The position numbers and the translations under genes are program-made. The notes beneath the pieces are model-generated. The model had not been told where the DNA came from, did not search any database, and worked only from the letters and a program-made list of their open reading frames with translations. A stretch of DNA of 64,000 bases, taken from JANQPA01 sp964628385. Its GTDB lineage: Bacteria > Bacteroidota > Bacteroidia > Chitinophagales > Saprospiraceae. The stretch spans positions 60,742 through 124,741 of the forward strand of contig CAZVOD010000003.1 in assembly GCA_964628385.1 (NCBI GenBank), read 5' to 3'. Positions 46,321 to 56,400 of this stretch are shown piece by piece (within the stretch, counting starts at the first letter, position 1; each line of letters opens with the position of its first letter).

Positions 46321-47007
46321 CTATGCCTCTGCCAGTAATTGATCCATATCCCTGATAAGGAGCCGACGACGATTGAAAGTCAATACATTTTTATTGCGCA
46401 ATTCATTGAGCACCGTGGTTACCGTTTGGCGAGAAGTAGCCGTAAGGTTGGCAATTTCTTGATGGGTCATAAATTTGCGAACCAGCATTTCGTAGCCTAC
46501 CCGTTGTCCTTTTTTTACTCCCATATCATGCAAAAACTCGATAATGCGCGTTCTGGAATCCTTGAATACCAACGACTCCAGGCGATTTTCCATATCGAGC
46601 ATTCTAAAGCCCATAATTCTCATTAAAAACAAGCTTAGCCCATTATGCTCGCGCATTAAAGATTTCATATCATCAACTGTAAGTATACAGACTTCCGTAT
46701 CCTCCATGGCTATAGCAAAATCCCGGCGCTTCTCTTCCCCAATCAATGAGAGTTCTCCGAATACTTCTCCGGAATTGAGAATGGTTTTTGTAATTTCTTT
46801 GCCAGATTCACTATAGGTACCAATCTTCACCCTTCCATCTGTCATCAAAAAAAGGCGGTCGGATTGTTCCTCAGGTAAATAGATGTAATTTCCTTTTTTG
46901 TATGTCTTGCGGGAGTGCTGCTCCATTTGGCCCTGACCGATTTTTTTGGGACAAAAGATTCCGGTAACATCTATATTTTCCAGATACCATAAGGATTGAT
47001 TACTCAT
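46321..47007 (-). CDS. Crp/Fnr family transcriptional regulator
   Basis: A 228-aa regulator. The N-terminal cyclic-nucleotide-binding barrel is about residues 30-140 (G-E-V-F-G-E-L-S-L-I-G, though the cAMP-contacting R-S/T pair is not obvious: R-R-D-F-A-I-A). The C-terminal winged helix has L-T-A-T-S-R-Q-T-V-T-T-V-L-N-E-L near residue 195. The cysteine set of Fnr oxygen sensors is missing. The effector is unknown. The cyclase-like protein at 53.5-57.5 kb makes cAMP a possible ligand, but that link is speculative. A -7 box lies 27 bases upstream. Confidence 0.9.
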   Translation of the reverse strand: MSNQSLWYLENIDVTGIFCPKKIGQGQMEQHSRKTYKKGNYIYLPEEQSDRLFLMTDGRVKIGTYSESGKEITKTILNSGEVFGELSLIGEEKRRDFAIAMEDTEVCILTVDDMKSLMREHNGLSLFLMRIMGFRMLDMENRLESLVFKDSRTRIIEFLHDMGVKKGQRVGYEMLVRKFMTHQEIANLTATSRQTVTTVLNELRNKNVLTFNRRRLLIRDMDQLLAEA

Positions 47008-47033
47008 ATACTGCTCTTTTTTTTAAAAGTTCT

Positions 47034-47041
47034 CAAAAGTA
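47034..47041 (-). promoter_or_regulatory. -7 box (TACTTTTG) of the Crp/Fnr gene
   Basis: An exact TAnnTTTG match on the minus strand, 27 bases before the start codon at 47007, the same octamer as upstream of the helicase gene. Confidence 0.45.
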
Positions 47042-47285
47042 ACGCCTTGAGTCTTGTCTAGTTGCCAAGCGACAAAACATTGAATAAGCTACTGTCTTTG
47101 CGCCAACAAAAATTGGTTCTTGTTTATCGATTACCTGAATTTCCCTTGCTCTATCTCTCTGATCATAGTTCCCAATCTTTTTATCCTGCCCGGTGGTCTT
47201 GTATGTATGTATGTATGTTGACCGGATACACCCATCGATGTTGAAGATATCCGTTTTTTTAACAGCACTAATTAAATTTACAAAA

Positions 47286-47630
47286 ATGTACAAAGCTACA
47301 GCCTATTGGAGCTTTATTTTAGTGATTTTATCCCTTTTAAGCGCTTGTTCAGACAGGGAGGAGCGGTTATTTCCTGAATTCACTGGTAGAAAATCTTTGA
47401 TTGTCAATGATCAGCAGGTAGGTTGTAAGGGCTGATACTCAACGAAATGCCTATTGATCAAGGATTACCCCAACGAGGAATGGCGGTATCACTACGGTGG
47501 CATCGAGGGTTTTGATTATGAACCGGAATTCATTTATTTACTTGAGGCCAATATTGTCAATGTACCTGATCCGTTGCAGGATCAGGTTTCCTTCTACTAT
47601 GAATTAGTCAAAATGATCAGTAAACAGTGA
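47286..47630 (+). pseudogene. DUF4377 lipoprotein gene interrupted by an in-frame TGA
   Basis: From the ATG at 47286 a lipoprotein signal (L-L-S-A-C-S-D) is read, then T-G-R-K-S-L-I-V-N-D-Q-Q-V-G-C-K-G and a TGA at codon 50 (47433-47435). The same frame continues without a shift for 64 codons (K-C-L-L-I-K, N-E-E-W-R-Y-H-Y, I-E-G-F-D-Y-E-P-E-F) to a TGA at 47628-47630. The second part matches the DUF4377 pattern. A TGG-to-TGA change, or a base error, would explain it. The stop is 3 bases from the convergent ROK gene's end. Confidence 0.75.
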
Positions 47631-47633
47631 CCC

Positions 47634-48545
47634 TTACAGAAAGGCAGCTCCGAATACTCCGGCACTATCGCCGAGTTTGGGTTTTAAAAACAAGGTATTC
47701 AGCCTAGGATTAAACACATGTGGCCGGGCGGCATCTACCCCTTCTGTGTAGAGCAGGTCGATATTACCAACGCCCCCTCCCAGTACGATAGCATCGGGGT
47801 CCAGCACATTGATGATGGAAGCAATACCTTTTCCAAAGAAATGGATGAGCCGTTCTATGGTTTTCCTGGCGGCCTCATCGTGGCCGACTTTATAGTTTTC
47901 GTAGATATGCTTCAGTTTGACCTGCTCACCAGTGAGGCTTTTATAGTACTTCTCTAGGTGAGACCCTGCCAGTAAAGTTTCTGTACAGCCAATTCTTCCG
48001 CAATAGCACTCCCCACCTGCTGCATCCAGAAAATTGTGCCCCCATTCTCCTGCAATTCCTTGTTTGCCGTTGATTACTTTGCCATTGACTACTATTCCGC
48101 CTCCAACACCTGTTCCCATGATCACTCCAAATACTACCTGCGGATTGTCAAGGTGCTCTGGTACGGCGCCCATTTTGGCTTCCGCCATAGCAAAACAATT
48201 GGCATCGTTAGCCATTGCTATTTCCAGGCCCAGCTTGTCTTCCAGCCCTTTCTTGAAGGGTTGACCGTTGATGGCAGTGGTATTACTATTCTTGTGTAGC
48301 CCCGTAGAGGGATCAAAATTACCAGGAGTGCCGATACCTATCCGGCGAGGTTGTAGGCTGGTTTCTTTCTTCATCATTGATACCAACTTATTAATTCGTC
48401 CAATGATATGATCAAAACCCTTTTCTTTTTCAGTAGGAATTCTGTTTCGGTATAATACTTCGTAGGGAGCTTCATTTTTTAAAACCACTCCTTCAATCTT
48501 TGTCCCTCCCATATCTATTCCCCACAACATTTGGTTGTCTGGCAT
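47634..48545 (-). CDS. ROK family sugar kinase (glucokinase-like)
   Basis: A 303-aa kinase. It has the N-terminal phosphate loop D-M-G-G-T-K-I-E-G near residue 10, the E-W-G-H sugar-binding segment (A-G-E-W-G-H-N-F near 167) and the ROK zinc motif C-Y-C-G-R-I-G-C-T-E near 180. The family phosphorylates glucose, fructose, mannose or N-acetyl sugars, and some members are repressors. This one lacks the N-terminal helix-turn-helix of repressor types, so it is an enzyme. The substrate is not clear. Confidence 0.9.
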   Translation of the reverse strand: MPDNQMLWGIDMGGTKIEGVVLKNEAPYEVLYRNRIPTEKEKGFDHIIGRINKLVSMMKKETSLQPRRIGIGTPGNFDPSTGLHKNSNTTAINGQPFKKGLEDKLGLEIAMANDANCFAMAEAKMGAVPEHLDNPQVVFGVIMGTGVGGGIVVNGKVINGKQGIAGEWGHNFLDAAGGECYCGRIGCTETLLAGSHLEKYYKSLTGEQVKLKHIYENYKVGHDEAARKTIERLIHFFGKGIASIINVLDPDAIVLGGGVGNIDLLYTEGVDAARPHVFNPRLNTLFLKPKLGDSAGVFGAAFL

Positions 48546-48840
48546 TTCTGAACTTTTTTATTGTGAAAGTAGGCTGTGCTAAGGCGTTAAATTACAATAT
48601 TGCCTGAGTTTTACCAAGCTGATTGACAGGTACGCCACTATGATTTTACTCAGGCTTCATTTTATACAACGAACTGAGAATGCCGGCTTTGCTCATCCCT
48701 TTTAAGCTTTGGGGTTTTCAACTCGATCCCGAAAGTCAACCAAATCTATTTTTTTATGTTTTTTTTTAAATTTTTTGGGTCAGAGCTGCCAGTTAAAGCA
48801 ATATGATCGTTTTTCTTATTTATGATTTTCTAAAATAGAT
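48546..48840. other. Intergenic region upstream of the ROK gene
   Basis: No gene is supported here. A TAnnTTTG match on the minus strand (48741-48748) is far from the ROK start, and a T-rich tract lies at about 48750-48777. The region leads into a palindromic element. Confidence 0.4.
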
Positions 48841-49039
48841 AGCTCTTAGAAGCTGTTTGAATTTGGTTTTTGAAACCTGTTAGAGTGGGTTTTGCGTCTA
48901 ATTGAGGCGCCAAAACCGGAGTTTAGCAGCGCTAAATAGCCTGTCCCGCAAAGTGGCGGGAAGGATTTTGGTAACGAAAAGTAGCCGCAAAAGACGCCTA
49001 ACAGGATCGAAGGATTAAAGTCAAACAGCTTCTTAAGCT
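48841..49039. repeat. 199-bp palindromic (MITE-like) element
   Basis: The ends form inverted repeats around AGAAGCTGTTTGA (left 48841-48863, right about 49016-49039). Inner inverted pairs (48876-48883 with 48998-49005, and segments near 48910 and 48968) share the centre at about 48940. Small hairpins lie inside. The arm resembles the arm of the element at 28963-29127 (AGAAGCTGTTTGA against GAAGTTGTTTAAG), and just after it the octadecamer TTTTAAACAACTTCTTTA of that element's end recurs. No protein is encoded. Confidence 0.65.
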
Positions 49040-49165
49040 GTTTTTATTTTAAACAACTTCTTTATAATTTATTTTACTTTGAGTAGCTTTATCCAAACAT
49101 ATGACGACAACCGGCTGTACAGCTTATTGCTCAGCCATTGATTTTTAAAAGTTAATACCAGGAAT

Positions 49166-50263
49166 TTGACAATTACAGCAACAAATCATAGGCTCAGTCT
49201 TCTTTTGGAAACGACAGAAGATTCTAACGATCCTATTTATATAGTAGGGAATTTCAATAATTGGCAAGCCAATGATGAAAATTACAGGATGATTAAAGAA
49301 GGGCCACGCAGGTATCGGTACACCTTCCCTAACGATCATCGCCTGCCTAATGTACTGGAATACAAGTATACGCGGGGAGACTGGAACAAAGTGGAAGTCA
49401 GTGGAGAGGGTGATGAAGTAGAAAACCGGAAGTTACCTAAAAATGCCGCTTTCAACACAGACCGTGTTATGCGCTGGGCTGACCAGGGAAGGCCTTACAA
49501 AAAAGAATATCTCCCGATCATAAAGACGATATCTGAGGCCTTTGAGACACCTCAACTGATCAAAACCCGAAGGATAGCGGCTCTTTTACCTCATAATTAT
49601 CATCAGACTAATCGGCATTATCCGGTATTGTATTTGCAGGATGGACAGAATCTATTTGACGATTTTGCACCTTTTGGAAGCTGGGGAGTCGATAAGCAAC
49701 TGGCTTTTCTTATGGAAAAAGGACGAGGAGATGTTATTGTGGTAGCTATTGACCATGCCGAATCGGAACGTATTCGGGAATTTACGCCTTCGGGAACTAA
49801 CACGCATTTCGGAAAAGGCGATGGGAAAGCTTATGTGCGCTTTTTAAAAGAAACGCTAAAGCCTTTTGTGGATCAGCATTTCAGGACTATTCCTGACCGT
49901 TGGCATACGGGTATCGGTGGTAGTTCTATGGGGGGGCTGATATCCATTTACGCAGGCCTGATGTTTCCGGAAGTATATTCCAAACTGATGATCTTTTCGC
50001 CTTCGCTTTGGGTAGCTCCAAATATCCATTTCCATTCGCTCAAACTGAATGAAACACTGGATACGAAAATCTACATCTACGCAGGGGGCAGCGAAAGTCA
50101 GAATATGGTTCCTAATATCCGGCGCTTCAAGACGGCATTACAACAGCAAAATAGCAGTGCTAATCTGGACTTCAAGCTCAATATAGACCCTCAGGGCAGG
50201 CATAACGAAGCGAAGTGGGGTAAAGAATTCCCCCAAGCACTGCAATGGTTATTCTATGGATAG
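49166..50263 (+). CDS. Esterase with N-terminal CBM48-like domain
   Basis: A 365-aa protein. Residues 8-100 resemble a CBM48/AMPK glycogen-binding fold (Y-I-V-G-N-F-N-N-W-Q, E-Y-K-Y-T-R-G-D-W-N-K-V-E). The rest is an alpha/beta-hydrolase of the esterase D type: Y-L-Q-D-G-Q-N-L-F-D near 152, nucleophile serine in G-G-S-S-M-G-G-L near 250, late acidic and histidine residues near G-R-H-N-E. Such proteins hydrolyse acyl or feruloyl esters or siderophore esters; the substrate is unknown. No ATG fits, so the start is TTG at 49166. A possible ribosome-binding purine stretch (CCAGGAA) lies just upstream. Confidence 0.8.
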   Translation: MTITATNHRLSLLLETTEDSNDPIYIVGNFNNWQANDENYRMIKEGPRRYRYTFPNDHRLPNVLEYKYTRGDWNKVEVSGEGDEVENRKLPKNAAFNTDRVMRWADQGRPYKKEYLPIIKTISEAFETPQLIKTRRIAALLPHNYHQTNRHYPVLYLQDGQNLFDDFAPFGSWGVDKQLAFLMEKGRGDVIVVAIDHAESERIREFTPSGTNTHFGKGDGKAYVRFLKETLKPFVDQHFRTIPDRWHTGIGGSSMGGLISIYAGLMFPEVYSKLMIFSPSLWVAPNIHFHSLKLNETLDTKIYIYAGGSESQNMVPNIRRFKTALQQQNSSANLDFKLNIDPQGRHNEAKWGKEFPQALQWLFYG

Positions 50264-50583
50264 GTTGATTTTTATGTTTTTTGTAAATTATTAGTTTACA
50301 TCGGCATAATTACTTTTGGAATGGTAATAAATATTTATTTTCGCGAAAAATTTTTGTGATCCCTCATTGGACTTAGGACCAAGAGAAAAAACAGCTTGAA
50401 ATTGACTCTTTTATTATCCCTCCTTCGCTTTAATAATTGTCAGGCATTCACCGTTCAGAATTGCTCATTACCCTACGCTGCGCTTTTCAATTACCCGGCG
50501 CTATCGAGGCTTAAACAAGAGCAGAAATTTTCAAAATAGGTTTAAGGATCCCATGTAAACACTTAAGAATCAAAAAAATAGTA
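50264..50583. other. Intergenic region with degenerate repeat copy
   Basis: This 320-base gap has no supported gene. It contains TTGCTCATTACCCTACGCTG (50461-50480), which is similar to the sequence at 52069-52092 on the other side of pepA. Weak inverted ends near 50397 and 50540 are visible but not convincing. Confidence 0.4.
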
Positions 50584-52035
50584 ATGGAAATACAAATCCT
50601 CACTACTTTCCCTTCTACTTCAACAAGTACTTTCATTCTACCACTTTCAACATCGGATTCACTGGAGGCTGTCAATGCTGCCTATCAACCCAGTACAGAC
50701 ATTCTGACTACATTCGAGGCCAAACACGGCGACTTTATCTTGACCTACCTTGGAGATAAAAAAGTAATTCTGCTGGGGCTGGGAGAAGAGAAGTCTTTTG
50801 CCAGGATTTTGAGAGCTTTTAGGGCATTATCTCATAGAGGGCAACATCTTCTCAAGGGGAGCATCAGCATTGATTTTCTGAACGGTTCTTTGGGCACTAC
50901 CCAAGCCAGACTGATCGAGGCAGCTGTTAATGGATTTATTTTGGGAAAATATCAGATTGGCCAATTTAAATCTAAAAAACACAACAGCCATCCGCTTGAT
51001 CAATTAACTTCCATTACTTTGATAGCTTCAGATGCTCAGTCAGTATCTGAGGCAGCTCAGCGAGGACTAAAATTCGCAGGCACACAGATGCGTATTCTGG
51101 ATCTTGTCAATGCGCCGAGTAATAAAAAACTACCTTCTGATCTCGCTAACTGGGCATTGCGCTCTGGCGAAGAACTGGGCTACACGGTGGAAGTTTTTGA
51201 TAAAGAAAAAATTACAGCACTGGGCATGGGTGCCCTACTTGCCGTTAATCAGGGTAGCATTCATCCACCTACCTTTACCATAATGGACTACAATCCTCCC
51301 GGAGCTCAAAAAACAGTTTGCCTTGTCGGCAAAGGCGTAACTTTTGATACTGGTGGACTATCCATAAAGACAGCAGCAGGAATGCCTCTCATGAAAAGCG
51401 ATATGGGCGGGGCTGCGGCTGTACTGGGTGCCGTCGATATGGCAGCAAGGCTAAAGCTGCCCCACCGCGTGATCGGCCTTATTCCTTCTACCGATAACTG
51501 TGTAGGGTCGGATGCCTTTAAGCCCAGCGATGTTATCCCCTCTTACAGCGGAAAAACCATAGAGATCATAGATACGGATGCAGAAGGTCGTTTGATATTA
51601 GCTGATGCGCTAGCTTATGCCAACAGGCATTTCCAGCCGGATGTGATGATTGACCTGGCTACGCTCACCGGAAGTGCCGTAAGAACCTTTGGCTACACTG
51701 TAGCGGGTTTATTTTCCAAAAATGAAACACTGAGAGACCAGCTTTTCAAGGCCGGCCTGGAAGTGGGAGAAAAAAACTGGCCACTGCCACTATGGGATGA
51801 ATATTATGAAGAATTGCAATCTGATGTAGCGGATATCAAGAATTTAGGCACCAAACCTATGGCCGGAGCTATTGTTGCTGCTAAGTTTCTTGAATTTTTC
51901 ACTGATGAGCATCCAGCCTGGGCCCATTTGGATATTGCGGGAGTCGCCTTTACGGAAATGGAATTTTCCAAACACAAAAGTGCCACGGCTTATGGTGTTC
52001 GCCTGCTAGTAGAATTTATGGAGAACATGCAGTAA
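50584..52035 (+). CDS. pepA: Leucyl aminopeptidase, M17 family
   Basis: A 483-aa metalloaminopeptidase that removes N-terminal amino acids in the cytoplasm. The M17 signature N/D-T-D-A-E-G-R-L is present as D-T-D-A-E-G-R-L near residue 335. The metal-binding K-G-V-T-F-D-T-G-G-L near 253 and the K-S-D-M-G-G-A-A segment near 270 are intact. Length is normal. The next gene starts 201 bases later on the same strand, so they may not be co-transcribed. Confidence 0.95.
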   Translation: MEIQILTTFPSTSTSTFILPLSTSDSLEAVNAAYQPSTDILTTFEAKHGDFILTYLGDKKVILLGLGEEKSFARILRAFRALSHRGQHLLKGSISIDFLNGSLGTTQARLIEAAVNGFILGKYQIGQFKSKKHNSHPLDQLTSITLIASDAQSVSEAAQRGLKFAGTQMRILDLVNAPSNKKLPSDLANWALRSGEELGYTVEVFDKEKITALGMGALLAVNQGSIHPPTFTIMDYNPPGAQKTVCLVGKGVTFDTGGLSIKTAAGMPLMKSDMGGAAAVLGAVDMAARLKLPHRVIGLIPSTDNCVGSDAFKPSDVIPSYSGKTIEIIDTDAEGRLILADALAYANRHFQPDVMIDLATLTGSAVRTFGYTVAGLFSKNETLRDQLFKAGLEVGEKNWPLPLWDEYYEELQSDVADIKNLGTKPMAGAIVAAKFLEFFTDEHPAWAHLDIAGVAFTEMEFSKHKSATAYGVRLLVEFMENMQ

Positions 52036-52068
52036 GTAATGAAGATGTAATAACTCTTCGATTTGAAG

Positions 52069-52092
52069 TTGCTCATTTCTCCCTAGGCTGCG
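52069..52092. repeat. Degenerate repeat similar to that at 50461
   Basis: The sequence shares TTGCTCATT and then CCCTA(G/C)GCTGCG with 50461-50482, with a two-base length difference between them. The following region contains a small hairpin (about 52105-52125). These are probably remnants of a dispersed repeat flanking pepA. Confidence 0.4.
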
Positions 52093-52236
52093 TTAAAAAG
52101 CCTCGCCGATGCCCTGCATCGCCTACGTTTTTTGCCTTACCTAGTGTTAAATGCCCTACCTTTATTCTCGAAACCTTATTATTTCTTCATTACTAAGAAA
52201 AGATTAAACCTATTTTCACAAATAAAAAATTAACCC

Positions 52237-53460
52237 ATGCAGCGCCCGTTATCAATACTGTGCATTTCGTTTTTCTTCAAAGGAGCAGAATTCATTTCTG
52301 AATGCAAGGCACAGGGTAATACTGTATATTTACTTACCAAGGAGAAATTGAGGAATGACCCCTGGCCAAAAGATGATATCGACGAAATGTTCTTTCTACC
52401 CAAAGGAGATAACAGTCCTGAAAACATGAGAGAGATCATCAATGGATTGGCTTATGTACTGAAGAGTAGACCCGTCGATACCATCGTGGCTCTGGATGAT
52501 TATGATATTGAAAAAGCGGCCTTGGTAAGAGAGCACTTTAGAATATCGGGCATGGGGCAATCTACTGCCAGACATTTCAGAGACAAACTGGCCATGCGCA
52601 TACGTGCACAAGAAGCCGGGATAAAGGTACCTCCCTTTTCAGCACTCTTTAATGATCAGGCTATCACAGACTACCTGAAAGCTCATGAAGGCCCATGGGT
52701 GATCAAACCAAGATCAGAGGCAGCAGCGGCAGGCATCAAAAAGGTTTATTCCCTGGAAGAAGCATGGGAAGTGCTTCACAAAATAGGCGAAGAAAGACAT
52801 CATTTTCTAATCGAGCAGTTTCGCCCCGGCGATGTTTACCATGCCGATGCTTTGATGTACAATAATGAAATGCAATTTTGCAGCGTATCCAAATATCTCA
52901 ACACCCCTTTTGAGGTGGCACACGGAGGAGGTATATTTCGCTCGGCTATCGTACCATACGGCAGTGACGACGAAAAGCGATTGAAAGCGCTGAATGAACA
53001 GGTCCTAAAAATATTCGGGTTAAAACGCGGCGCTTCTCATTCAGAATTCATTAAAAGTAAGGAAGATGGCAGCTTTTACTTCCTCGAAACTTCTGCTCGT
53101 GTAGGAGGCGCTCACCTTTCAGAGATGGTCAAATTTGCTTCTGGCATCAACCTTTGGAGAGAATGGGCCAAGATAGAGAATGTTTCCCTTCGCGGTTTCT
53201 CTTATGAGTTGCCGGAAGTTCAAGAGGAATATGCCGGGATAGTCATTTCACTATCCAGGTACGAGCATCCGGATCAGCGCTTTTTTGATGCTCCCGAAAT
53301 AGTGTGGAGGCTGCAAAAGAAAAACCACGTGGGAATGGTTTTGCAGTCCGATAATGAAGAGCGCGTTCATAAACTCCTCGATGAATATGCCCTAACGATT
53401 AAAGATAAGCTTCACGCCAGCGCTCCGGCCAGAGATTCAGCTATAGACGGAGACGACTAA
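52237..53460 (+). CDS. ATP-grasp enzyme of unknown specificity
   Basis: A 407-aa protein with an ATP-grasp fold. The N-terminal pre-ATP domain carries I-V-A-L-D-D-Y-D-I-E. The central lid reads W-V-I-K-P-R-S-E-A-A-A-A-G-I-K-K near residue 160, with I-E-Q-F-R-P-G-D later. The C-terminal metal site reads H-S-E-F-I-K and F-L-E-T-S-A-R-V-G-G. ATP-grasp ligases join a carboxylate to an amine or thiol. The closest general type is the carbamoyl-phosphate-synthase-like/biotin-carboxylase-like group, but the substrate cannot be named. No biosynthetic partner is adjacent. Confidence 0.85.
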   Translation: MQRPLSILCISFFFKGAEFISECKAQGNTVYLLTKEKLRNDPWPKDDIDEMFFLPKGDNSPENMREIINGLAYVLKSRPVDTIVALDDYDIEKAALVREHFRISGMGQSTARHFRDKLAMRIRAQEAGIKVPPFSALFNDQAITDYLKAHEGPWVIKPRSEAAAAGIKKVYSLEEAWEVLHKIGEERHHFLIEQFRPGDVYHADALMYNNEMQFCSVSKYLNTPFEVAHGGGIFRSAIVPYGSDDEKRLKALNEQVLKIFGLKRGASHSEFIKSKEDGSFYFLETSARVGGAHLSEMVKFASGINLWREWAKIENVSLRGFSYELPEVQEEYAGIVISLSRYEHPDQRFFDAPEIVWRLQKKNHVGMVLQSDNEERVHKLLDEYALTIKDKLHASAPARDSAIDGDD

Positions 53461-53486
53461 GGTCATTGGATAAAGATTGGTCCTTG

Positions 53487-56400
53487 TTATACTTCCAGCA
53501 GATCGAGGATTACTTTGTAAGTATAACGAGGCGTGTCCTGGTAGAGCTGTTCGTAGAGCTTTCTGGCACTTTCACGCTCTTCCTCGTCCATTGGGTTGAG
53601 GCGATGCCACTCGAAGGCAACAGCCGCTTCCTGATCGATACTCAGTTCTAGCTTGTGTAAGGACCTGAGAATGTTTTTGGCTTCTTCAATCAGCCCATCC
53701 TCTATTTTGATGCGTGCAGCGAGGATGTCGGCTTCAAAGATAAGATCGGGATTTCCCAATTCATCGGCTATCTGGGTAGCCTCTTCGGCAGTTTTCATAA
53801 GCTCATCGCGATCTCCCGTTTTCATTAAAACGGCACTTTTTTCTACCAGGCTAAACCCAAGTACCAGCTTATTACCAATCTCACGGGTTACTTCAATCGC
53901 CCGATCATAAAAATGCAACGAGCGGCTGAAATTACCTGTCAGGTAGAAAACATCCCCCAGTGTGTTAAGTGCTTTGGCAATGCCTTTTTTATAGTTTAGC
54001 TCTTCAGAAATCATCAAATCTTTCTGAAGGTATTCTATGGCTCGATAAAACTCGCCTTTTACATTCAGCAGTTGACCTATCAATCCGAGTGCTATAGCGA
54101 TACCCTGTTTATCCCCCAGCTCTTCGCAGAGCTCCAAATCTTTTTGATACTGTTCCATTGCCCGATCATAATCCCCTTTACGTTCGTAGATCACTCCTAT
54201 GTTGCCAATGGCCACCGGCATAAGCATTCGGTTACCTAATTCTTCACTCAGCTGCAGGCCGCGTTCAAAGCTATCCAGCGCATTTTTATAATCCCCTTTT
54301 TCCAGGTAGACGATACCCAAAAAAGTAAGGATAGTAGCCATGCCTTGTTTATCGTTATTCTTTTCACAAATATTCAACTGTTTTTCCTGTACCTGAATAC
54401 CTTTGTCATAGTTACCCTGATTCATGTAAGTGAGCCCCAAGTTGGCTACAATCTGGGCATTCACCGGTATTTCTTCATCACTTTGGGCCAGGTCAATACT
54501 CTTGGCAAAGTAAGACTTCGCCTCGCTGTAATCACCCTGGCGGAAATATAGATTCCCAAGGTTACCGTACACTTCAGAGATTCCTTCCTTATTATCAATA
54601 GATTCAAAAAGTAATGCAGCTGTTTTGAGGTAATCCATCGACTTATAATAATCCCCTTTTAGCATGAATACAGTTCCCATCCCATTGTTGGCCTTTCCAA
54701 TCAATAGTACATCCCTTGATTTTTTGGCGAATTCCAGCGCTGTTCGGTAAGCAGCTTCGCAATCATCCCACTTTCCAATCAACTCCAGGATACGCCCTTT
54801 TTTAAGCTGTGTTTGAATTTGTTGAAAAGAATCCTGTTTGGAATTTAATTTTTCCAATAATTTCTCATAAAAATCCAGGGCCTGTTGATTCTGGAAATTA
54901 CTCCTGGCATAGTCAGCGGCTTTATGCAGGTATTCACAAGTTTTGTCGAAGACATCTGCCTGCTCGTAATGAAAAGCCAAATCTACAAAACGCTCCTGCA
55001 GGTTGTGCTGATAAAGGCGCTCAATGGCTTCTGCTATGAGGCGGTGCAACTGCCGCAACCTGCCTCTGAGCTGCATGCTGTAAGCTGCTTCCCTTAGTAA
55101 AGAATGCCTGAAGATATATCGCAGCTCATTCATGGCATGCCAAATCTGCCCCTTCTCGGCAGTGGAGATCTGTTCTTTCAATAAAAGTCCTGCCTTCCCA
55201 TTTTTCCCTCTAAATTCCTCGTGTTCTCGCATTACTTCCGTAAGGATAGGCAGCTCAAATTCCCGCCCGATAACAGCAGCCGCTTTGACCGTTTCTTTTA
55301 CCAGAGACGACAGCCGGTCAATACGGGCCGTTAGTACGGCCGTTATGGAATTGGAAAGACGTATGTTTTTATTGCTTATCGTCCATTGTCCTTCTTTTTT
55401 ACTCAGTAGCTTACTCTCATCAAAATATCCCAGAATTTGCTCCAGATAAAATGGATTACTATTGGTAGAGCGAAGTAACAACTCGTAGAAATCTTTAGCA
55501 ATCTTTCCCTGAAGAATAGTTTCTGCGAATTGCTTAACGGCCGTAGGCGTTAGATAATTCAAATTTACTTCCAGCAGAGGTAAACCGAGCACTTCAATCA
55601 GGTCGGGGTCAATAACATGAGGTTTGGAACCGTCGTCTCTGTACCGGGAGGTGACCAGGAGCAAAACGGCATAACGGGACAATTGCCGGACCAAATCAGC
55701 CATCAATTCTTCAGAGTTTTCATCAATCCAGTGGCCATCTTCCATTTGTATGACCATAGGGCTTACCAATGATTCTGCCTTCAGCAAATTGACAATAGCG
55801 ATAATAGAGTTCTGGTATTTACCCTTGGCATCTAACAGCAGCCAGATAGAGTTCTCGTAGGTTATGCCAATCAGAGCTGCCAGGACGGACCTGGTACGGT
55901 ATAACTCTTTTAGAATATCAGCGGCATCATCATTATTGATGGTGGCGATTTTACCGGTAAGCTCCTCAAGTTTCTTTTCAAACTTTTCGCGGTTGAGCTG
56001 ATCTGAGCCGTCTGGCGATTGCTCAAAATAATTTTTTAGAAAATAAATAAAGGGATTAAAGGGCTTTCTTAGAATCTGATCGGTTTGACAAATATGCCAC
56101 TTAATGTTTCCGGCCTGGGTCAGCTGTTTTTTTAATTCATGTGTCAGGCGGCTTTTACCAATACCCGCTTCTCCATAAATGTAAGCGATACCTGCTACTC
56201 TGTTATTGAACAGGGACCTTGAAAAATGCATCAACTGCATAAATTCTTCTTCTCTACCCACCATTATCCCGCTGTAGGCCTGTTTGGACACATAGTTGCG
56301 GCCTATGAGCTTGAATGTGGGCACATTGCCTTCAATACCTTTATATTTTATGTCTCCTTTATGTTGGAAGGAAAAATGCTTTTCTTTTTGGATTTCGCTA

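Noticed and set aside
47193..47285. Longer start for the DUF4377 gene
   Set aside because: The ATG at 47286 gives a proper lipoprotein signal, and the upstream stretch is not signal-like and overlaps repeated GTAT sequence.
50397..50540. Third long palindrome in the pepA upstream gap
   Set aside because: The candidate arms match only with several gaps and mismatches, so symmetry is not better than chance in AT-rich DNA.
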